This document shows positions 15,638 to 27,846 of a stretch of 64,000 nt of DNA, one piece after another (position 1 is the first letter of the stretch; every line of letters starts with the position of its first letter). The stretch is taken from contig NZ_JANLNM010000002.1 in assembly GCF_024701975.1 (NCBI RefSeq), positions 62,001 to 126,000 of the forward strand, given 5' to 3'. The notes under the pieces are model-generated. The model did no database searches. It was not told the DNA's origin and was given only the letters and a program-made list of their open reading frames with translations. The position numbers and the translations under genes are program-made. This DNA is from Variovorax sp. ZS18.2.2 (GTDB taxonomy: Bacteria > Pseudomonadota > Gammaproteobacteria > Burkholderiales > Burkholderiaceae_C).

Positions 15638-16468
15638 ATGGATCTCGACTTCCTGCACCTGAACTATCGCCGGCGCATTGCCGCGCTGGTGTGGGCGCAG
15701 CGAATCGTCATCGTGGCGGGCATCGCCTCGGTCTTTTTGGTGCCAGCGCGCTGGTGGGGATCGGCGCTGCTGTTCATCGCGGCCTTCTGCTTCGCGGCAC
15801 TGCTGAGCCGCATCGAAGTAAGCCTGCGCCGCCAGTTCATCCGTGAGGCGCGGATGCCGCCCTTCCTTGTCGGCAAGCTGCGTGAAGCCCATCCGCAACT
15901 GAGCCGCCGCGATGCCGAACTGGTGCTGCGGGGCCTGCGCCAGTTCTTCATGGCGCACCTGCGCAGCGACCGCAAGTTCGTCGCCATGCCTTCGAAGGTG
16001 GTCGACACCGCCTGGCACGAGTTCATCCTGCACACGCAGGGCTACCAGAACTGGTGCAAGGCAGCCTTCGGCGGCATGCTGCACCACAGCCCGGCTGAGG
16101 TGCTGGGCAAGGACCCCAAGCGCAACGACGGCCTGCGGCGCACCTGGTACTGGGCGTGCAAGGAAGAAAGCATCGATCCGCGCAAGCCGGCTCGCCTGCC
16201 GCTGCTGTTCGCACTGGACATCAAGTTCGCCATTCCCGGCGGCTTCGAGTACGTGCCCGATTGCAAGGCGGTCGATAGGCACGATGGCTCGACCGCGCAA
16301 TGCGGCAGCGAATTCGGCGAGTCCTCGTCGGATGGCGGCAGTTCAGGCGACGGCGATGGTTTCGGCGGCAGCGAATCGAGCAGCGGTGGCGATGGTGGAG
16401 GCGGGGACTCCGGCGGCGGCGACAGCGGTGGAGGTTGCGGAGGGGGCTGCGGCGGAGGCGGCGACTGA
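15638..16468 (+). CDS. Membrane protein with GRDP-like domain and glycine-rich tail
   Basis: Protein of 276 residues beginning 7 bp after murB. Two hydrophobic segments near residues 15-55 (VIVAGIASVFLVPA, ALLFIAAFCFAALL) are followed by a soluble domain with KVVDTAWHEFILHTQGYQNW. That pattern (W-H-x-x-I-L-x-T-x-x-Y) resembles the glycine-rich-domain-protein-like family. The last 65 or so residues are almost entirely Gly/Ser/Asp and end in a cluster of GGGCGGG repeats. The role is unknown; the tail looks like a flexible exposed region. Confidence 0.7.
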   Translation: MDLDFLHLNYRRRIAALVWAQRIVIVAGIASVFLVPARWWGSALLFIAAFCFAALLSRIEVSLRRQFIREARMPPFLVGKLREAHPQLSRRDAELVLRGLRQFFMAHLRSDRKFVAMPSKVVDTAWHEFILHTQGYQNWCKAAFGGMLHHSPAEVLGKDPKRNDGLRRTWYWACKEESIDPRKPARLPLLFALDIKFAIPGGFEYVPDCKAVDRHDGSTAQCGSEFGESSSDGGSSGDGDGFGGSESSSGGDGGGGDSGGGDSGGGCGGGCGGGGD

Positions 16469-16485
16469 TCGACGCGATACGCACA

Positions 16486-16516
16486 CCAAAGAAAAACGGG
16501 CCCATCGGGCCCGTTC
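16486..16516 (-). terminator. Rho-independent terminator of argG
   Basis: On the minus strand ACGGGCCCGATGGGCCCGT forms a tight GC stem (arms at 16496-16503 and 16507-16514) followed by TTTTCTTTGG. It lies about 20 bp after the argG stop. Confidence 0.85.
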
Positions 16517-16536
16517 GTCATTGAAGCGCGTGCAGC

Positions 16537-17898
<1,362 letters not shown>

Positions 17899-18225
17899 TC
17901 AGCCGAAATGGCAGATGTAGCTGTAGGGCTCGCCGGTCACCCGGATCTGGAAGCTGGAGTTGCCCGGCACATTGAACTTCTGGCCTGGGCCGGAGGCGAC
18001 CCATTCGCTGGTGCCTGACAGCAGGTATTCGCAGCTGCCGGCGGTGCCTTCCATGATTTCAGGCGCGCCGGTGTTGAAGGTGAGGGTGGACGGCAGGATC
18101 ACGCCGACCGATTTCTTCGTGCCGTCCGCGAGCGTGAGGCTGTGGCTCACGCACTTGCCGTCGAAATACACATTGGCCTTGGTGGCCACTGCGGCGCTGT
18201 TCAGAGTGTCGGTAGTCGTCGTCAT
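17899..18225 (-). CDS. ppnP: Pyrimidine/purine nucleoside phosphorylase
   Basis: Cupin-fold enzyme (formerly DUF1255) of 108 residues with broad nucleoside phosphorylase activity in E. coli. Recognisable blocks are NVYFDGKCVSHSL, KSVGVILPSTLTFNTGAPEI (the family's ...GVilPgeytFnT.apE), the VASGPGQKFNVPGNSSFQIR core, and the terminus YICHFG. The start at 18225 gives a short Thr-rich leader typical of longer homologues. It reads toward argG, 15 bp away, so both may share a transcript. Confidence 0.93.
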   Translation of the reverse strand: MTTTTDTLNSAAVATKANVYFDGKCVSHSLTLADGTKKSVGVILPSTLTFNTGAPEIMEGTAGSCEYLLSGTSEWVASGPGQKFNVPGNSSFQIRVTGEPYSYICHFG

Positions 18226-18349
18226 TGGGTGGCGCCGGCGCCTGGGGGCTCGGCTAATCGAGGACGCACCGCACCGGCGGCGCACCCGTCAGGGTTGGGA
18301 AAGTCCTCGATTTTAGGGGCTTGGCCGGCCCCTACCCGCTCACACCTTC

Positions 18350-19000
18350 TCAGCGGTGCCAGCCGCCGCGGTAACCGCCATAGCCGCGATAGCCGTAGCC
18401 ACCCCGGTAGCCGCCATAGCCGCGGCCGTAGTAGCCGCCGCCCCAGCCGCGCGAGTAGCCCAGGTTCAGCGAGATGCCGACCGGCGGGTAGACGTAGGGC
18501 TGCGCATACGGGTAGGTGTAGGCGGGCTGCACGTAGACAGGCGGCGCATAGACCGGCGCCGGCTGTGCATAGACCGGCGCGCCCTGCCCGGACACCACCA
18601 CACCGGGTTCCGGCACGACGTTCTCCCACGGGGAGCCGCCGCCCTGTTGGTACTGTTCCTGGTACTGCGGGTCTTGCTGGTACTGCTGCCCGCTGTTGGC
18701 CTCGACCGGGTAGGGCTGCAGCTGCGACTGGGGCTGCACGGGCGCGGTGGTCACGCCGTAGGTACCGGCCTGGATCGCGATGGTCGCGCCCGGCCGGCTG
18801 GTGGTGCGGGTCGTGTACTGGCGGCCCTGGTATTCGTAGGTGACGTTGTAGCTGACGTCGCTGCCGGTCGTTTCGCGGATCGGCGTGGCAGAAATCACCC
18901 GGGCCTGGACCACTTGCTGGGCCTGCACGGCGCTGGCGCCGGTTGCCAGCAGCCCGACCACCGAAAGCCCCGCGAGGGTGCGAAAAACGTGTCTGTTCAT
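18350..19000 (-). CDS. Secreted hypothetical protein with Pro/Tyr- and Gly/Arg-rich tail
   Basis: Protein of 216 residues with a signal peptide (LAGLSVVGLLATGASAVQAQ). The middle section (VVQARVISATPIRE...YNVTYEYQGRQYTTRT) resembles the conserved core of small surface-antigen-like envelope proteins. The second half is low complexity: Gln-rich (QYQQDPQYQEQYQQ), Pro/Tyr repeats (APVYAPPVYVQPAYTYPYAQ), then Gly/Tyr/Arg repeats (YGRGYGGYRGGYGYRGYGGY). It is likely periplasmic or surface associated. Function not recognised. Confidence 0.75.
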   Translation of the reverse strand: MNRHVFRTLAGLSVVGLLATGASAVQAQQVVQARVISATPIRETTGSDVSYNVTYEYQGRQYTTRTTSRPGATIAIQAGTYGVTTAPVQPQSQLQPYPVEANSGQQYQQDPQYQEQYQQGGGSPWENVVPEPGVVVSGQGAPVYAQPAPVYAPPVYVQPAYTYPYAQPYVYPPVGISLNLGYSRGWGGGYYGRGYGGYRGGYGYRGYGGYRGGWHR

Positions 19001-19058
19001 GGTGTTCTCTCCTGCAGATCGCGGTTGGAGGCCGGCCGGCGAGACGGGGTTCCGGGGT

Positions 19059-19412
19059 TTACACGGCGTTCACAGCCCAGGTTTGGGCGTCGAATCCTGT
19101 CGTAACGCCGGTTTTGGCGCCCCAGTTGACCACCGGCCGCTTGATGAGGCTCGGATTGGCCAGCAGTACGGCACGGGCCGAGGCTGCGTCGACCACGCTG
19201 TTCTGGGTGGCTTCGTCGAGCTTGCGCCAGGTGGTGCCGCGGCGATTGACCAGCGCTTCCCAGCCGGGCTTTTTCAGCCATTGGTCGAGTTCGGCTTCGG
19301 GCACGCCCTGTTTCTTGAAATCGTGGAAGGTGTAGGCCACGTCGTGTTCGTCGAGCCAGGCGCGGGCGCGCTTGACGGTGTCGCAGTTCGGGATGCCGTA
19401 TAGGGTTGTCAT
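19059..19412 (-). CDS. ArsC/Spx-family reductase
   Basis: Thioredoxin-fold protein of 117 residues. The N-terminal motif IPNCDTVKRARAWLDEHDV carries a single active Cys, as in the ArsC-like group related to YffB. The C-terminal NPSLIKRPVV is the conserved Arg-containing block. True arsenate reductases have additional Arg residues and an ars operon context, and none is seen here, so a general glutathione/thiol reductase is more likely. Another ATG at 19421 would add three residues. Confidence 0.9.
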   Translation of the reverse strand: MTTLYGIPNCDTVKRARAWLDEHDVAYTFHDFKKQGVPEAELDQWLKKPGWEALVNRRGTTWRKLDEATQNSVVDAASARAVLLANPSLIKRPVVNWGAKTGVTTGFDAQTWAVNAV

Positions 19413-19460
19413 GGCCGCCATGATGCCGCGCCCGGCGGGTCGGCGACAATGCCGGCCTCC

Positions 19461-20756
19461 ATGGAAACCCTTAACGACTGGCTCGCGCGCGCCGAGCAAC
19501 TCCATCCCAAGAACATCGAACTGGGCCTCGAACGCGCCAAGGAGATGGCCGGGCGCCTCGGCCTGAAATTCGGCTGCCCCGTCATCACGGTCGCGGGCAC
19601 CAACGGCAAGGGCTCGACCTGCGCCATGCTCGAGTCGATCCTGACGCATGCGGGCTACCGCACCGCCGTGTTCACGTCACCTCATCTCGTGCGCTTCGAA
19701 GAGCGGCTTCGCCTGAAGGGCGAATCGGTCGATGCTTCCAAACTGATAGCAAGCTTCGAAGTGGTAGAGAAGGTGCGCGGCGACATGCCGCTGACCTACT
19801 TCGAGTTCACCACGCTCGGCATCCTGCACTGCATGATCGAGGAAAAGCCCGACGTGGCGATCCTCGAAGTCGGCCTCGGCGGCCGGCTCGACGCGGTCAA
19901 CATCATCGACGCCGATTGCGCGGTCATCACCAGCATCGACCTGGACCACATGGAATACCTCGGGCCCGACCGCGAAAGCATCGGCTTCGAGAAGGCCGGC
20001 ATCCTGCGCCCGGGCAAGCCCGCCATCGTGAGCGACCCGATGCCGCCGCAGAGCGTGATCGACCATGCGAACGCCATCGGCGCCGACCTCTGGCGCTTCG
20101 GGACCGACTTCAACGTGTCGGGCGACAAGCAGCAGTGGGGCTGGTCGGGGCGCGGCAGGCGCTACAGCGGGCTGGCCTATCCGGCACTGCGTGGCGCCAA
20201 CCAGCTCATCAATGCCGCGGGCGTGCTCGCGGCGCTCGAGGCGCTGCGTCCGCAATTGCCGATCACGGCGCAGGCGGTGCGCAACGGGCTCGCGATGGTC
20301 GAGCTGCCGGGCCGCTTCCAGATCGTGCCGGGCGAGCCCGCGCTGGTGCTCGACGTGGCGCACAACGCGCACGCGGTCGCCGCGCTGGCCGAGAACCTCG
20401 ATGCGATGGGTTTCTTTCCCACGACGCACGGCGTCTTCGGCGTCATGGCCGACAAGGACCTTGCGCCGATCCTCGCGCGCATCGGCCCGCTGATCGACCG
20501 CTGGTACTTCACCGACCTGCCCACGCCGCGCGCCGCCAAGGCGGCCGATCTGCTGGCCGCCTGGCAGGCGCAGAACACCCGCGCCGATGCCTCCGGCAGC
20601 GTGCATGCAGGCCCGATGGATGCGTTGCGCGCAGCCATCGAGCGCGCAGACCCCGCTGATAGAATCGTGGTCTTCGGATCGTTCTTCACCGTAGGTGGCG
20701 TGCTCGAAAACGGCACCCCCCGGCTGCAAGCCAAACACCTGTCGCCGGGCGGCTGA
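19461..20756 (+). CDS. folC: Bifunctional folylpolyglutamate/dihydrofolate synthase
   Basis: ATP-dependent ligase of 431 residues adding glutamate to dihydropteroate and folates. Motifs: P-loop VAGTNGKGST, the family's FTSPHLVRFEER, LEVGLGGRLDAVN, the Asp loop ITSIDLDHMEYLG, and the C-terminal-domain DVAHNAHAV. An upstream ATG at 19449 would add four residues. The gene is divergent from the ArsC-like gene and starts the folC-SPOR-cvpA-purF-metZ run conserved in many beta- and gammaproteobacteria. Confidence 0.95.
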   Translation: METLNDWLARAEQLHPKNIELGLERAKEMAGRLGLKFGCPVITVAGTNGKGSTCAMLESILTHAGYRTAVFTSPHLVRFEERLRLKGESVDASKLIASFEVVEKVRGDMPLTYFEFTTLGILHCMIEEKPDVAILEVGLGGRLDAVNIIDADCAVITSIDLDHMEYLGPDRESIGFEKAGILRPGKPAIVSDPMPPQSVIDHANAIGADLWRFGTDFNVSGDKQQWGWSGRGRRYSGLAYPALRGANQLINAAGVLAALEALRPQLPITAQAVRNGLAMVELPGRFQIVPGEPALVLDVAHNAHAVAALAENLDAMGFFPTTHGVFGVMADKDLAPILARIGPLIDRWYFTDLPTPRAAKAADLLAAWQAQNTRADASGSVHAGPMDALRAAIERADPADRIVVFGSFFTVGGVLENGTPRLQAKHLSPGG

Positions 20757-20816
20757 CCGACAGGTCGCCGCACCACCTGGCATCACCTCGCTGCACTCCT
20801 TCAGGGATCGAACTTC

Positions 20817-21725
20817 ATGGCGTTTTTCAAGTTCCGCACGCGCGGCCCACAAGGCAACGAAGGACGCAACGCCCCGGCGGCCGTCCCCGCGGAAAGTGTC
20901 GAAACCATGCGTCGGCGCGCGCGCCATCGGTTGCTGGGCGCCGCGGTGCTGGTGCTGCTGGGCGTGATCGGATTCCCGCTGCTGTTCGACACCCAACCGC
21001 GCCCCGTGTCGGTCGACATCCCCATCGAGATTCCGGACCGCAACAAGGTCAAGCCGCTGCCCGTGCCTACCGCACCCGCAACGGCGCCTGCAACGAGCAG
21101 CGCACCGGCTGCCCCCGACAACAGTTCGCGCGTGGCGGCCGCCTCGTCGGCCGGCGGCATGATCACCGAGACCGCAGACGGCACCGTGATCGACCCCGGC
21201 AAGCCAGTGACCAGCACGCCGCCCGCCGTCGAGCCCAAACCCAAGCCCGAACCAAAACCCGAGCCGAAGCCCGAGCCGAAGCCCGAGGTGAAGCCAAAGC
21301 CGGAACCCAAGCCTGAAGTCAAGCCGGAACCCAAGCCCAAGCCAGAAGCGAAACCCGAAGCGAAACCGAAGCCGGAGCCCAAGCCCGCCGCCTCGGTGGA
21401 CGACGGTGCCCGCGCCCGCGCGCTGCTCGAAGGCAAGCCCGTGACCACCGCCGCTACCGCAACGCCCAAGCCGGCTGCCGCCGACGACGCTGCGGGCCGC
21501 TTCATCGTGCAGGTCGGCGCCTTCGCCGATGCCGACAAGGCCCGCGAAGTCCGCCAGAAGCTGGAGCGCGCCGGCCTCAAGACCTACGTTCACGTCGCCA
21601 AGACGGCCGATGGCAGCGAGCGCACGCGTGTGCGTGTCGGCCCGTTCGGCTCGCGTGCCGAGGCGGACAAGGCGGCGGAGAAGGTCAAGGGCTTGTCTTT
21701 GCCGGCCGCGATCCTCACGTTGTAA
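20817..21725 (+). CDS. SPOR domain protein, DedD-like
   Basis: Inner-membrane anchored cell-division-type protein of 302 residues. One transmembrane helix (LLGAAVLVLLGVIGFPLLF, residues about 40-58) is followed by a periplasmic linker with tandem Lys-Pro-Glu repeats (KPEPKPEPKPEPKPEVKP pattern, bases about 21234-21390). The C-terminal SPOR domain (FIVQVGAF...VRVGPFGSRAEAD...) binds denuded septal glycan. Position between folC and cvpA matches dedD in other proteobacteria. The KP-repeat linker probably spans the periplasm. Confidence 0.92.
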   Translation: MAFFKFRTRGPQGNEGRNAPAAVPAESVETMRRRARHRLLGAAVLVLLGVIGFPLLFDTQPRPVSVDIPIEIPDRNKVKPLPVPTAPATAPATSSAPAAPDNSSRVAAASSAGGMITETADGTVIDPGKPVTSTPPAVEPKPKPEPKPEPKPEPKPEVKPKPEPKPEVKPEPKPKPEAKPEAKPKPEPKPAASVDDGARARALLEGKPVTTAATATPKPAAADDAAGRFIVQVGAFADADKAREVRQKLERAGLKTYVHVAKTADGSERTRVRVGPFGSRAEADKAAEKVKGLSLPAAILTL

Positions 21726-21743
21726 GCGCAGGCGCCTGCTGCC

Positions 21744-22229
21744 GTGGCCCTGCTCGACTGGATCGCCGTCACGCTCATCGTGGTGTCGATGCTGTTCGGC
21801 CTCATGCGGGGCCTGGTGTTCGAAGTGATTTCGCTGGTGGGTTGGGTGGCTGCTTTTATCGCCGCCCAGTGGCTGGCTTCCGATGTGGCGGCGTGGCTGC
21901 CGTTCGGTGAGCCGCAGGCGACGTGGCGTTATCCACTGGCCTTCGTGCTGGTGTTCGTGGGAGTGGCGTTTGGCGTGGGGCTCATTGCGGCCCTCACGCG
22001 CAAGCTGATCACCGTGGTGGGCCTTCGGCCCGTGGACCGGATTTTGGGAGCTGCCTTCGGTGCGGCGCGGGGCGCAGTGGCCCTGCTCGTGCTGGCAGTC
22101 GTTGTTCATTTGCTGGTGTTGAGCGACAGTGCCTGGTGGCGCGACTCGCTCAGTGCCGGTGTTCTCGATGCGGCATTGCAGGGCCTGAAACCCGCGCTGC
22201 CTGAAAAGTTGGCAAGCTACCTGCCCTGA
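21744..22229 (+). CDS. cvpA: CvpA family membrane protein
   Basis: Inner-membrane protein of 161 residues starting with GTG at 21744. Four hydrophobic segments are visible (for example WIAVTLIVVSMLFGLMRGLV, which includes the family's DW...V...S...G..RG start). CvpA is needed for colicin V production in E. coli and is linked to envelope homeostasis. Its location directly upstream of purF is the conserved arrangement. Confidence 0.92.
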   Translation: MALLDWIAVTLIVVSMLFGLMRGLVFEVISLVGWVAAFIAAQWLASDVAAWLPFGEPQATWRYPLAFVLVFVGVAFGVGLIAALTRKLITVVGLRPVDRILGAAFGAARGAVALLVLAVVVHLLVLSDSAWWRDSLSAGVLDAALQGLKPALPEKLASYLP

Positions 22230-22241
22230 GAGGAATCGTTC

Positions 22242-23744
<1,503 letters not shown>

Positions 23745-23752
23745 GAGCTGAA

Positions 23753-24973
23753 GTGACCGACGAACGAACCCTGCCGCCCGGACTGCACCGCGACACACTC
23801 GCGCTGCGCACCGGGCTGGCGCCCAGCCAGCACGGCGAGCATTCCGAAGCGCTGTTCCTGACCAGCGGCTTCGTGCAGCCCGACGCCGAGACCTCGGCAC
23901 GCCGCTTTGCCGGCACCGAGCAGGGCTTCACCTACTCGCGCACCTCCAACCCGACGGTGGCCAGCTTCGAGCAGCGGCTCGCCGCGCTCGAAGGCACCGA
24001 GGCCGCCATCGGCGCATCGACCGGCATGGGCGCGATCCTCATGATGTGCATGGGCCTGCTCAAGGCCGGTGACCATGTGATCTGCTCGCGCTCGGTGTTC
24101 GGCTCCACGCTGAACCTGTTCGGCAAGGAGTTCGCCAAGTTCGGCGTCGAGACCACCTTCGTCTCGCAGACCGACGTGGCCGAATGGCGCACGGCGATGA
24201 AGCCCAACACCAAATTGCTGTTCGCCGAGACGCCGACCAATCCGCTGACGGAAGTCTGCGACATCCAGGCGCTCGCCGACCTGGCCCATGGTGCCGGTGC
24301 GCTGCTCGCGGTCGACAACTGCTTCTGCACGCCTGCGCTGCAGCGGCCGGTCGAACTGGGCGCCGACCTCATCATCCATTCGGGCACCAAGTACCTCGAC
24401 GGCCAGGGCCGCGTGATGGCCGGTGCGATCTGCGGTCCGTCGAAGCTCATCGTCGATGTGTTCGGCCCGATCGTGCGCACCGCCGGCATGGCGCTGTCGC
24501 CGTTCAATGCATGGGTCGTGCTCAAGGGCATGGAAACGCTCGGCATCCGGATGAAGGCGCAGTGCGCGAATGCGCTGGCCGTGGCGCAATGGCTCGAGCA
24601 GCAGCCCGGCATCGCGCGCGTCTACTACCCCGGTCTTGCTTCGCATGGACAGCATGAGCTCGCGATGCGCCAGCAGTCGGGGCAGGGCGGGGCGGTCGTG
24701 TCGTTCGACGTGGTCGGCGACACGCCCGAAGCGGCGCGCGCCAACGCCTTCCATGTGATCAACAGCACGCGCGTGGTGAGCATCGCCACCAACCTGGGCG
24801 ACACCAAGACCATCATCACGCACCCCGGCACGACCTCGCACGGCCGCCTGACTGAAGTGCAGCGCCAGGCGGCAGGCATCAGCCAGGGCTTGATCCGCCT
24901 CGCGGTCGGCCTCGAGTACATCGACGACATCACGGCCGACCTTTCGCGCGGCCTGAGCACCCTGAATTCCTGA
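23753..24973 (+). CDS. metZ: O-succinylhomoserine sulfhydrylase
   Basis: PLP enzyme of 406 residues making homocysteine from O-succinylhomoserine and sulfide. GTG 23753 was chosen; GTG 23741 in the same frame overlaps the purF stop and is an alternative. The PLP-binding Lys lies in [13 protein letters not shown] (residue about 212), and the Cys/Met metabolism fold motifs [10 protein letters not shown] and [12 protein letters not shown] are present. It follows purF closely, as in Pseudomonas purF-metZ. Confidence 0.94.
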   Translation: MTDERTLPPGLHRDTLALRTGLAPSQHGEHSEALFLTSGFVQPDAETSARRFAGTEQGFTYSRTSNPTVASFEQRLAALEGTEAAIGASTGMGAILMMCMGLLKAGDHVICSRSVFGSTLNLFGKEFAKFGVETTFVSQTDVAEWRTAMKPNTKLLFAETPTNPLTEVCDIQALADLAHGAGALLAVDNCFCTPALQRPVELGADLIIHSGTKYLDGQGRVMAGAICGPSKLIVDVFGPIVRTAGMALSPFNAWVVLKGMETLGIRMKAQCANALAVAQWLEQQPGIARVYYPGLASHGQHELAMRQQSGQGGAVVSFDVVGDTPEAARANAFHVINSTRVVSIATNLGDTKTIITHPGTTSHGRLTEVQRQAAGISQGLIRLAVGLEYIDDITADLSRGLSTLNS

Positions 24974-24983
24974 ATCGAGTTTC

Positions 24984-26372
24984 ATGACCGGCAAAGTTCG
25001 CACCCGCATCGCTCCGTCTCCCACCGGCTTCCTTCACCTGGGCACGGCCCGCACCGCGCTCTATTCGTGGGCCTATGCGCGCCACCATGGCGGCGAGTTC
25101 GTGCTGCGCATCGAGGACACCGACGTGGCCCGCTCCACGCAGGACTCGACCGACCAGATCCTCGCCTCGATGCACTGGCTCGGCCTCGATTACGACGAAG
25201 GCCCGATCTACCAGATGCAGCGCCTGGAGCGCTACCGCGAAGTCATCGCGCAGATGCTCGCGGCCGGCACCGCCTACCACTGCTACTGCACGCCCGCCGA
25301 GCTCGACGAGATGCGCGAAGCACAACGCGCGCGTGGCGAGAAGACGCTGTACGACCGCCGCTGGCGCCCCGAGCCGGGCAAGGTGCTGCCGCCTGTACCC
25401 GAAGGCGTGCCGCCGGTGGTGCGCTTCTGCAATCCGCCCGAAGGCGACGTGACGTGGAACGACCTCGTCAAGGGCGAGATCACCATCAACAACCGCGAGA
25501 TCGACGACCTCATCATCCTGCGGCCCGACGGTGTGCCCACCTACAACTTCGCGGTGGTGGTCGACGACTGGGACATGAACATCACGCACGTGTTCCGCGG
25601 CGACGAGCACATCAACAACACGCCGTGGCAGATCAACATCTTCCGCGCGCTCGGCGCACCGCTGCCCCAGTTCAGCCATGTGCCGGTGATCCTGGGTGAC
25701 GACGGGCAGAAGCTCTCGAAGCGCCGCGGCGCGGTGAGCGTCACCGCCTATGAGGAGAACGGCTACCTGCCCGAGGCGATGCTGAACTACCTCGCACGCC
25801 TGGGCTGGAGCCATGGTGACGACGAGCTCTTCACGCGCGAGCAGATGGTGAGCTGGTTCGACGGTTCGCACCTCTCCAAGAGCCCCGCGCAATGGGATGC
25901 GGCGAAGCTCGCGTGGGTCAACGCGCAATACATCAAGGCGAAGGCCGATGTGGAACTCGCACCGCTCGTGGCCACGCAACTGGAGAAGCGCGGCATCGAA
26001 GCTGATGATCGGCTCGTCGCCATCTGCGCACTCTTCAAGGATCGCTGTGAAACCACGGTCGCACTTGCCGACTGGGCCGCTGCCTTCTACGCGGACGTGA
26101 CGCCGAGCGAAGCCGATCGCGCGCAGCACATCACCGATGCAGTGAAGCCCGTCATCGCGACGCTGGCCGAGAAGCTCGCGGACGTGACGTGGGAAAAAGT
26201 TTCGATCGCTGCGGCCATCAAGGAAGTTCTGGCCGCGCATTCGGTGAAAATGCCTGTGCTGGCGATGCCGGTTCGCGTCCTCGTGATGGGAACACCGCAG
26301 ACGCCATCCCTCGATTCGGTGCTCGCCATCTTTTCTCGCGAAAAAGTTGTTGAGCGTTTGAAAAGGGCCTGA
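24984..26372 (+). CDS. gltX: Glutamyl-tRNA synthetase
   Basis: Class I aminoacyl-tRNA synthetase of 462 residues. The HIGH-type motif appears in [20 protein letters not shown] (HLGT) and the KMSKS motif as [10 protein letters not shown]. Length and the C-terminal anticodon-binding region fit a discriminating or non-discriminating GluRS. It lies immediately upstream of a tRNA cluster that includes tRNA-Glu, the substrate of this enzyme. Confidence 0.97.
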   Translation: MTGKVRTRIAPSPTGFLHLGTARTALYSWAYARHHGGEFVLRIEDTDVARSTQDSTDQILASMHWLGLDYDEGPIYQMQRLERYREVIAQMLAAGTAYHCYCTPAELDEMREAQRARGEKTLYDRRWRPEPGKVLPPVPEGVPPVVRFCNPPEGDVTWNDLVKGEITINNREIDDLIILRPDGVPTYNFAVVVDDWDMNITHVFRGDEHINNTPWQINIFRALGAPLPQFSHVPVILGDDGQKLSKRRGAVSVTAYEENGYLPEAMLNYLARLGWSHGDDELFTREQMVSWFDGSHLSKSPAQWDAAKLAWVNAQYIKAKADVELAPLVATQLEKRGIEADDRLVAICALFKDRCETTVALADWAAAFYADVTPSEADRAQHITDAVKPVIATLAEKLADVTWEKVSIAAAIKEVLAAHSVKMPVLAMPVRVLVMGTPQTPSLDSVLAIFSREKVVERLKRA

Positions 26373-26388
26373 TTTTTCGGTCTATAAT
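26358..26388 (+). promoter_or_regulatory. Candidate sigma-70 promoter for the tRNA cluster
   Basis: A perfect TATAAT -10 box lies at 26383-26388 with a TTGAAA -35-like box at 26358-26363 (spacer 19 bp, a little long). The -35 overlaps the 3' end of gltX. The first mature tRNA base is at 26445, about 50 bp past the expected start point. Confidence 0.6.
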
Positions 26389-26444
26389 TTGAGGCTCGAC
26401 ACCGACACAGGGTAATTCTGAAAAGAAGAGCCTGAAAGTCAAAT

Positions 26445-26520
<76 letters not shown>

Positions 26521-26574
26521 TCAAAGTGTCGAGAAGAAGACAAGTGCTGATCGCAGCACGGTTCCTAAGGTTTT

Positions 26575-26650
26575 GACCCTATCGTCTAGAGGCCTAGGAC
26601 ACCACCCTTTCACGGTGGCTACCGGGGTTCGAATCCCCGTAGGGTCGCCA
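26575..26650 (+). tRNA. tRNA-Glu (TTC)
   Basis: A 76-nt cloverleaf. The acceptor GACCCTA pairs with TAGGGTC, the anticodon arm is CCACC-CTTTCAC-GGTGG with anticodon TTC, the T-arm has GGTTCGAATCC, and CCA is encoded. It lies near its synthetase gene gltX. Confidence 0.97.
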
Positions 26651-26719
26651 GTTTCATGCAAGTGAAGCAGGCACGAGTTGTCAACACTCGGCTCCGCAAG
26701 GAGTGAACGTTGTCTACCA

Positions 26720-26796
26720 GGAGTGGTAGTTCAGTTGGTTAGAATACCGGCCTGTCACGCCGGGGGTCGCGGGTTCGAGTCCCGTCCACTCCGCCA
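26720..26796 (+). tRNA. tRNA-Asp (GTC)
   Basis: A 77-nt cloverleaf. The acceptor GGAGTGG pairs with CCACTCC, the anticodon arm is CCGGC-CTGTCAC-GCCGG with anticodon GTC, the T-arm has GGGTTCGAGTCCC, and CCA is encoded. Confidence 0.97.
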
Positions 26797-26802
26797 GTCA
26801 GA

Positions 26803-26837
26803 AGCCCCTGCAATTCAACGAGTTGCAGGGGCTTTTC
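26803..26837 (+). terminator. Rho-independent terminator of the tRNA cluster
   Basis: A perfect 11-bp stem, AGCCCCTGCAA (26803-26813) with TTGCAGGGGCT (26823-26833), encloses a 9-nt loop and is followed by TTTT. It begins 7 bp after tRNA-Asp. Confidence 0.92.
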
Positions 26838-26991
26838 ACTTTCTGGCCCGCTTCGATGCTGTGCAGTCCTCGCAGCCATGGCTGCACGAAGTCGCGAGCT
26901 TCTTGATCGAAATCCAAGGGGCGGGCGAGCAAGGGCTCGATGGGCTGCTGCGATACTCTCGCCTTCCGAAATCACTACAAAGACGCCTCAC

Positions 26992-27834
26992 ATGCAGATC
27001 GACTGGTTCACCTCGGTAGACGGTGCCATGCAAAGGTTTGACGAGTTGCGCGGTCAAGCGCAGATGGCACAGGAGATCGCCTACCGCGAGAAGAAGATCC
27101 AGGGCTGGTGCCCTGCCTGTCGCCGCGAAACAAACATGCACCTGGTCGAAACACCAGATGGCGGATGGACCAATCTTCGAGAGGCGCTCTTTTGCGAGTG
27201 CGGCCTCAATTCCCGGATGCGCATGATCATGGGCGTGGTCGAGAAGTACCCTCCGACGGGACGCTTCCTCATGTTCGAGCGGGTCACGCCCCTCTTTGTT
27301 CGCATGCAGGAGCGCTATCCCTTCGTCGAAGGCTGCGAGTACTTCGGCGACGATGTTCAGCCTGGAGAGATCCGCCAGACCCATGGGATCGACGTTCGCC
27401 ACGAGAACATGCTCGAGCTTTCATACCCGGCTCGCACCTTCCAATATCTATTCCATGGGGACGTGCTTGAGCACGTTCCGGATATGCAGGTGGCGCTGCG
27501 CGAGTGCTATCGGGTTCTCGAGCCCGGTGGAACGCTTCTGTTCACTTGCCCTGTGTTCAACTTCCGCAAGCACAACGTGCGCGCAGTGGTCGAGAACGGC
27601 GCGCTCCGGCACATCCAGGAACCCGCGTATCACGGAAACCCGATGGACCCGAACGGGGCATTGGTCTTCGCGGAGCCCGGCCTCGAACTGCTGGACGACC
27701 TGCGCCGCGCAGGTTTCGCCACCGCTGAACTCGGGCTGGCGTTCAATCCAGCCCAAGGCATCCTGCGCGATGGCAATCCCTACGACGACTACAACATGTG
27801 GCCGATCATCTTCAAGGCCACGCGCCGGCGCTGA
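26992..27834 (+). CDS. SAM-dependent methyltransferase with N-terminal zinc-ribbon-like segment
   Basis: Protein of 280 residues from ATG 26992. The N-terminal part has paired Cys motifs WCPACRRE and FCECGLNSR, separated by about 35 residues, consistent with a small zinc site. The C-terminal part is a methyltransferase-11-type domain with HGDVLEHVPDMQVALRE and RVLEPGGTLLFTCP, the class I post-motif II/III pattern. Similar proteins occur in polysaccharide and specialised-metabolism loci, so the substrate may be a sugar or lipid. It lies just downstream of the tRNA cluster and beside a PhyH-type dioxygenase on the opposite strand; no cluster partner is evident. Confidence 0.8.
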   Translation: MQIDWFTSVDGAMQRFDELRGQAQMAQEIAYREKKIQGWCPACRRETNMHLVETPDGGWTNLREALFCECGLNSRMRMIMGVVEKYPPTGRFLMFERVTPLFVRMQERYPFVEGCEYFGDDVQPGEIRQTHGIDVRHENMLELSYPARTFQYLFHGDVLEHVPDMQVALRECYRVLEPGGTLLFTCPVFNFRKHNVRAVVENGALRHIQEPAYHGNPMDPNGALVFAEPGLELLDDLRRAGFATAELGLAFNPAQGILRDGNPYDDYNMWPIIFKATRRR

Positions 27835-27846
27835 ACTGCGCCAGGT

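Noticed and set aside
21234-21390. Tandem short repeats resembling an array
   Set aside because: They are the in-frame Lys-Pro-Glu linker codons of the SPOR protein, without spacers, so not a CRISPR array.
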